Assembly (NCBI GenBank): GCA_025331435.1
Contig: JAIWNI010000068.1
Span: forward strand, 1 to 64,000
Direction: 5' to 3'
DNA from: Choanephora cucurbitarum
Lineage: Eukaryota; Mucoromycota; Mucoromycetes; Mucorales; Choanephoraceae
Length of the DNA: 64,000 nucleotides
A model generated the notes under the pieces. That model was not told the DNA's origin. It worked only from the letters and a program-made list of their open reading frames with translations, and searched no databases. Position numbers and translations under genes: made by a program. Positions 58,437 through 64,000 of the stretch are shown here, piece by piece; the first letter of the stretch is position 1, and every line of letters starts with the position of its first letter.

Positions 58437-61400
58437 CATCATGATCAAGATCTACAACGAACGATATCCCCAACAATCCTTTCTTGTGCTTTCTTTCTTT
58501 CCCTTTTTGGTGGATAAAAAGTGTCAAGATTGACAGCTAGCATCCCTCTCCTAATTTTGTTTTTGGACTTAAGATAACATATGCGGCCTATCATGAGAAG
58601 CGTGAAATTTTCGTGTGGTTGGTATCATTATCATTATCATTATTTTTATTGGTTGAGCATATGCTGTTACAGCCATATTTTATTTGAAATTTTGTGCATC
58701 ACTTCATAGCTCTATATGATGTGGACTGGTTGAGACCAAGTCCCACACTATCAAGTAAACCGTTTCCAATCAGCTGAATCAACAGAACAAGCCAAGTATG
58801 CTCTCATCCAGTTCAGTTGGCCTTGCTTGTTCGATAAACAAGATTATATTGCACAACAGAGCAAGAGCATACTGTAGACCAACTTTCTCTTGAGCATTGT
58901 ATCATATCGCTTGCATTGAAAAACCATCTCTCTGTCAAAAATAGGAGAAAAAAGAAGCTCATACTGAGGTATATCTATTGGGCTCCTCAGACTCTGCCAT
59001 GTACAAATGTCAAGCAATCTGCAGTGACTCCAAAAGAACCAGCTCATTCGCACAGAATCTCAATACGCTTGCATGTGCTTCTTCCATCTCTGCTCTTATC
59101 TTTCTTTCTAGTGTTGTCTTCCAAACCGCTTCTCTTATGTTTCATTCACTGCTTTTCCTTTTCGTTCGATCTTCTTGTTGCCTAGCCTCCATCTACGACC
59201 TAATCAGTTTTTCTTCTTCATTTTCTTCTTCTGTAGCAACAACAGCAGCAGCTAGCGGATCTGTGATATCCCATGTCCAATGTTCAATGCCCAGTAATCA
59301 ATGTCCATCTTGTTGTCATAGTCTGTCCTATCCTTTTTATCTTTACTATCTTTTCTGACCTTGCTGACTTTTCTTTGTCTCATACACAACCGCTTGACTG
59401 TCTGTGTACACATATTTGTGTCCATCGTACTTTGAGTTGCGTGTCGTGTGCCGTGAGTCGAGTGTCTTGAGCCGTGAGTCTTGTTTCTTCATGCTACTTT
59501 TTTCACGCCGGCCTAGTATACAGCAACTCTGCTTTTTTTTCTCTGCAGTCAGTCAACATGCGTTTCTGTTGTCAAGTATTGAGAGAACAAAATGAGAATA
59601 GAGGAAAATACATATTTCTCTTTGTCCTTCTTTTACTTTGGTCAAAGCTGATCTAGCACAAGGTAATCAGGATGCTCAAAAAAGAAAAAAAAAAAGGAAA
59701 TCAGCTTGAAGACCAAGATGCCGCGTTGTAGAGAGGTTGCTTTTACTGCTGTTGTTGCTTTTATCGCTATTATTGCTTTTATTGCTGCTTGCGTTGCTAC
59801 TGCTACTACTCCTATGAGCTTAAGGTTGGTCAGCTCGCCTCCATCTTTGCTGATCTTGGAATAAGTGCGAGAAGAAGAAGAAGAAAAAAAAGATGGAAAG
59901 GCGGAAACCAAATTGGATTTGGCTTCTTACGTACTTTACCCAGTACTACCACTTACTGCTACAGTATTCAGCATGTCATGTCTGACTATCTCTTGTCTTT
60001 TGGCTACTATGGCCATTAAACGGCCCATAAAGATGGCCTATAGCCAAGACGAGGAGCGATCCGATTGGCGCTTGATTTGTTACCGATCCTTTTCTTTTTC
60101 AATTCTGATCATGACTACACAGCAAACATAGCTATTCTGTAAGAAAATGAAAAAAAAGAAGGCAAAATAAAGCAAGCACACTGCTACCGCTGCTTTATTC
60201 TCTTATCGTTTGTATTTTTGACTACAGTGGGTAAGGCAGTGATTATTTATGCGCCTTTACCCTTTTTCTCTATCTCTCTATCTCTCTTTCCTTTTTTGTT
60301 CTTCTTTTTTTTTCTTCTATCGTTCTTTTTTTTTTCTCTCACTTTTCTGTTTTTGGATATCACTCCATTTCATAAATACTTTCCTCTCTCTATTTTTCCT
60401 CTTCTTCTTCTTTTTTGTAAACTATTTTCTCAAGGGCTTCTCTTTTGCTTGTATTTTAGTATGATTTGCTTGAAGTAGTTTTTGACTACATCTTTAGCCA
60501 GGTTGTCTTGACTACTTTTTTTTTCTCCTTTTGGCCTTCTTCCAAAAAGAGAAAAGAGCCTTTTTTGCATGATGAAAAAAAAAAGGAATGAGCAGGATTG
60601 TATAACACAAAACCTTATTTTGGGCAGAACTTAAAAAAAGACCCTTGGTTTTTTCTCTTTTAGTACTCAAGTGAAAAAAGAGAAAAAAGAATTATACAAT
60701 GTATTCAGTGCTTGACTTTGCCTTCTGTATAACGCGTAAGAGAAAATAAACCCAAACATAAAGAATAGCACGCAGTTGCAGCATGCCGTGGAGGGCTTCA
60801 GAGAGAGCAAAAATAGAAAAAGTAGAGAGAAAAAAAGTGGACAAGATGAATGAGCTTATACTCACATGTTCACACGTTCAGTAGCTGGCTTTTAAGATCA
60901 TTTATCATTGTTCCCAAAAAAGAAAGGCATTGCGATTAGGATCGACAGAAGGAAGAGTGTATCGACTACAGTTGCACAGAACAATGTAAAGAGAAAGGGC
61001 AATGGTGGTAACATAAAAAGAAATACCTGCAAGAAAGCGACAGCGAAAGAAAACGGATGTTTGCTTATCTGGTAACGACATAACAACACTCTTCTCTTTT
61101 CTCTTTCTTTACTTGCATCGACTGATCGCCAATAAAATCTTTTATACAAAACCAGCTCATTTCTTTGGCTGTTCGATCGATACAAGCAGTAACAAAGAAA
61201 GACAAAAGAAAGAAAGACCAAAAAGAAAAGAAAAGCAACAAGAAATAACAAGGCGAAGATAAAGCTGCTCTTTACAAAAGGTCTTTCTGATAGAGCAGTG
61301 CCTGAGGAGCACCAAAGATACGATGAAAAGAAAAGAAAAGAAAAATACCGCAATAGACTAGTATCAGCTGTGAAGTATGATGAGCCAAATAGTAAGTGAG

Positions 61401-61440
61401 TGAGCCTTTTCTTCAGCTTTAGTTTTTTTCTTCTATACCC
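58437..61440. repeat. Block X, copy 2
   Basis: Direct-orientation relative of 25095-27960, offset about 33.4 kb. It carries the same order of landmarks: ccaatcagctgaatcaacag, caacaacagcagcagcta, gtcagctcgcctccatctttgctgatcttgg, and the tttgcatgatg with an A run near 60565. It is clearly diverged from copy 1, with the ttttgttgc run nearly absent. No reading frame is preserved in both copies beyond simple repeats. Confidence 0.8.
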
Positions 61441-62419
61441 TAAACTCATGGTTTCAAGTAAAAGAACTATATCTTACTAAACCTCGTAAAAACAGAAAAG
61501 CTGGCTGATAACACTAGTTTAGGTTGTAAATAGTATGTTGCAAACCACTAAAATTCTTCTGTCTGCTTATTCTTGCTTCAGTCATCGTGTACAGTGGATG
61601 ATAGCCAAATGTTGTTACTGTTCCCTTTGTATCAGATTGTGCACACTACTCATAAAAAATCCTCTCAATCTTCTTTCAACTAAATCAGAAAAGGTTTTAT
61701 TTCATTTTTTTCTCATTTATACAGACATAGCTGCAGGATCAAGAGTGCTTTACTCTTTCTTTTTAAGAATTCTGCTCAGCACAAAAAAAAATGTTACAAA
61801 GAGAGAAGACAAAAACAAGACTACATAGATGATGGAAGCAGCAGCAAAGCAGTTGTCATTGGCATCATACTACTTTCATATGAGAAGAGTCGCATCTTCT
61901 CAATAGCTTCTACCTAGTATGTCGAGCAAAGTAATAGCATTCAGCGTTCTTCACCCGTTTCCTTCTGAGCTCTTGTGAGCATACTAGCCCACTCGTTTTG
62001 AAATGTCGTTAACTTCAATACTTTCACGCTTAACTCAGTCTCTTTTTGAATTTCTTTTTTATGAATACATATAGACATTTATTCTTTTTCTTTTCTAGCT
62101 TCAAATAGCCTCTAGCACATCTACACTAATTTCTCATCCTGACTTTCTTGACTTACCATACAAACTCCATCACAATGTCTTCAAACAAGCTTTCCTCTCT
62201 TATCACACGAGATCCATCTTGTAGGGTAACGGCAACTAGCTAAATGACTGTCTCGTGCCATCCCTGTAATCGTTCAGAGTGTAAAAAATGACACCATGCT
62301 TCTCACATCAGCCGAATACATGTTCTTTACACACTACCATGGTTTTGTGGTTTAACCTAATCCAGTCTAATCCAGTCTAATCCAGTCTAATCTGCTTCAG
62401 CCTGACTCAATTTAGTCTG
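61441..62419. other. Intergenic DNA; no gene seen
   Basis: Short frames only; the one at 61535-61828 lacks a clear domain. Four copies of a 10-bp ccagtctaat unit lie near 62361-62392. Confidence 0.5.
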
Positions 62420-62869
62420 CAATGCTTGCGTGCATCTCTTCTCTGGTTTCATCTCTCATTCTGCTTCTTTATCCACCTCCTTCGTCCCTTTTCTTGTCTT
62501 GCAGCTTGCTCTTTGTCAGTGTTCTACTAGCTCTTTTTCTACAGCTGGACATCAACTAGTTTCTATCATTAACCATCTAAGCCTCAACACTCGGCGTACA
62601 CCTGTTATCGCATCCTATCCCTTTTTTTTTTTGAAGGTCTTTTGTATCTACAGTGCTTTCAGCGCATCTCCGTATTCAGCTATTCGCGTATATCTGTGCA
62701 TCATATTCTTTCCTTGTTTTTTTTCTCCCAGTTCCAGCTAGTCTACAAGCTTTTTGTTTCTTCATTTCATCCACATGCTCGCTTTGAGCCATCTGACGGC
62801 GTTGAACTGAGTTGCCACCTGGTGTCTATAGTTTTCGTCGTCCTCTTCATCTTCTTCTACCTCTATCTT
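62420..62869 (-). repeat. Diverged flank of block Y copy C
   Basis: In reverse orientation it aligns with about 48420-48905 of copy B at reduced identity. The best landmark is gcacagatatacgcgaatag, present in B near 48614 and in C, reverse-complemented, near 62680-62700. The switch from near identity to this diverged state is at about 62870-62878. Confidence 0.75.
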
Positions 62870-63338
62870 TCCACTAAATGCAAGTTACGTCGTCCAACCA
62901 ACTCTGTCTACAGCCAGATAATCTCAAAAGTACACCCACTCTACTGACACCTTGAAAGAGTCTGTCCATTTCCTTCTCCTTACCGAGAGCCTTTTGCGTC
63001 TTGTCGAAAGAGCAAAAAATAAGCAGGAAAAGGGGAGGGTGGGTATACAAACCGCGTACAGACCAAACTCGGTTTGTGCTTTCGATGCAAGGGCCAATAT
63101 TACTTGTCGTTACTGTCACATCTCATGCCTGTCTTTGCGCTTTACCGGAAAAGGGGTATTGTTCAGAACTAGACTCTGCTCGAAACAGAACATAACGTGC
63201 TCTGCTGCTTTTGACTCGCTGATCAAAGGAAAGAAGAAGGGAGACAAAACAAGCGGTCAGATGATGGACAAGCCAGAATTCTGTCTTGCATCCACTGTTT
63301 GTTTGACCTCTTTTTTATTTGTCATCCATAGCGTCGTT

Positions 63339-63388
<50 letters not shown>

Positions 63389-64000
63389 CGCTGTCTTGAG
63401 AAATGGCTTGCTTACTCTGAAACTTGCGTTACTGATAGCTTCAACTCTCGTGGAAACATCAAACTGATCGGAAGGTACAGCTTGCTACAAGAAAAATAGG
63501 GAAAGAAACAAGCCTCAAAGTGATCACTGAAGTCTTGGAAAAAAGAAAAAAAAAATTACAAAGCCAGCAACTCTGATCTCTTGATTTGAAGCGGCCAAAG
63601 AGAATCTAAGCTACAAACAGTCTTGAAATGCTTCAGAGAATGCTTGGGTAACCATAAAAAAAAAAGAGGTGTTATGAATTTCGGCAGAGTCTTTGAGCCA
63701 ACTGAAGCTTTCTCCACCAAGAGAAGCATAGACCTTGCAACAAGCTCCACATATTTATTCTAGACTTTTCTTTTCCTTTGACAATGTCTTTAGCGGCTTT
63801 AAGCTAAAAGGAAGCGTTCCAAGGATATCTTACATCACTTGCAAAAGGGAATATTATATCAGTGTTTTATTTTCTATCTGGTTTTAGTTTTGAGTGATAA
63901 CAAAGATGTGTTTATTGCTTTTGATTGCTTTGCATTCATATTATCTTCTTTTTATTTATTTTTTTAAGAAAAATACCAACAATTACAGAATGACTTTGTT
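62870..64000 (-). repeat. Block Y, copy C (inverted; runs off the window)
   Basis: This is the reverse complement of 48420-47292 with only a few differences: a 3-base change near 63040, scattered substitutions and an adjusted gacaac run at 63331-63392. It continues past the right edge of the window, so its full length is unknown. With copy B it forms inverted arms of at least 1.1 kb around about 14.5 kb. Confidence 0.95.

Overview
The window reads as gene-poor, AT-rich eukaryotic DNA. There are no operons, ribosome binding sites or bacterial-style genes. It is dominated by repeats, microsatellites and decayed transposons. My best guess for the source is an early-diverging fungus of the Mucoromycota type. 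The basis is pyrimidine-rich intergenic DNA, a Mutator-like element with FAR1-type, SWIM and OTU parts, a LINE relic, and shattered coding sequence that resembles lineage-specific families. This is inference; no rRNA or housekeeping gene is present to fix the taxon.

Layout. Bases 1-21095 are a head-to-tail array of a 4.37-4.43 kb unit, about 4.8 copies, running off the left edge and ending sharply at 21095. No unit contains a convincing gene. Each carries a TC run, a coding-like minisatellite and a tRNA-like motif cluster. From 21096 to about 25094 the DNA looks single-copy and holds stretches of decayed coding sequence. From 25095 to 64000 the window is a patchwork of old segmental duplications. 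Block X lies at 25.1-27.9 and 58.4-61.4 kb, with a partial, more diverged copy at 38.6-39.8 kb. Block Y lies at 30.0-33.2 and 47.3-50.8 kb, with an inverted copy at 62.9-64.0 kb. The Y copies are almost identical over their core and then change abruptly to clearly diverged but still homologous flanks, which suggests recent gene conversion or re-duplication between older paralogues.

Mobile elements. A 3.1 kb Mutator-like element (51188-54297) sits inside the diverged flank of Y copy B. It has 40-bp terminal inverted repeats (37 of 40 matching), a 9-bp direct repeat on each side, and a decayed transposase with an OTU-protease-like C-terminal part. The matching flank of copy A (about 33570-33640) lacks the insertion, so this window holds both the filled and the empty site. 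A 5'-truncated LINE reverse transcriptase relic lies on the minus strand at 34.66-36.55 kb.

Genes. The only stretch I would call a plausible living host gene is at 40142-40799, coding for a small Thr-rich, probably nuclear protein whose frame is broken by an intron or a frameshift. Two short ORFs (29548-29733 plus, 34031-34276 minus) have coding-like composition but no recognised family. Most other open frames are low-complexity or repeat translations, and many lack an ATG.
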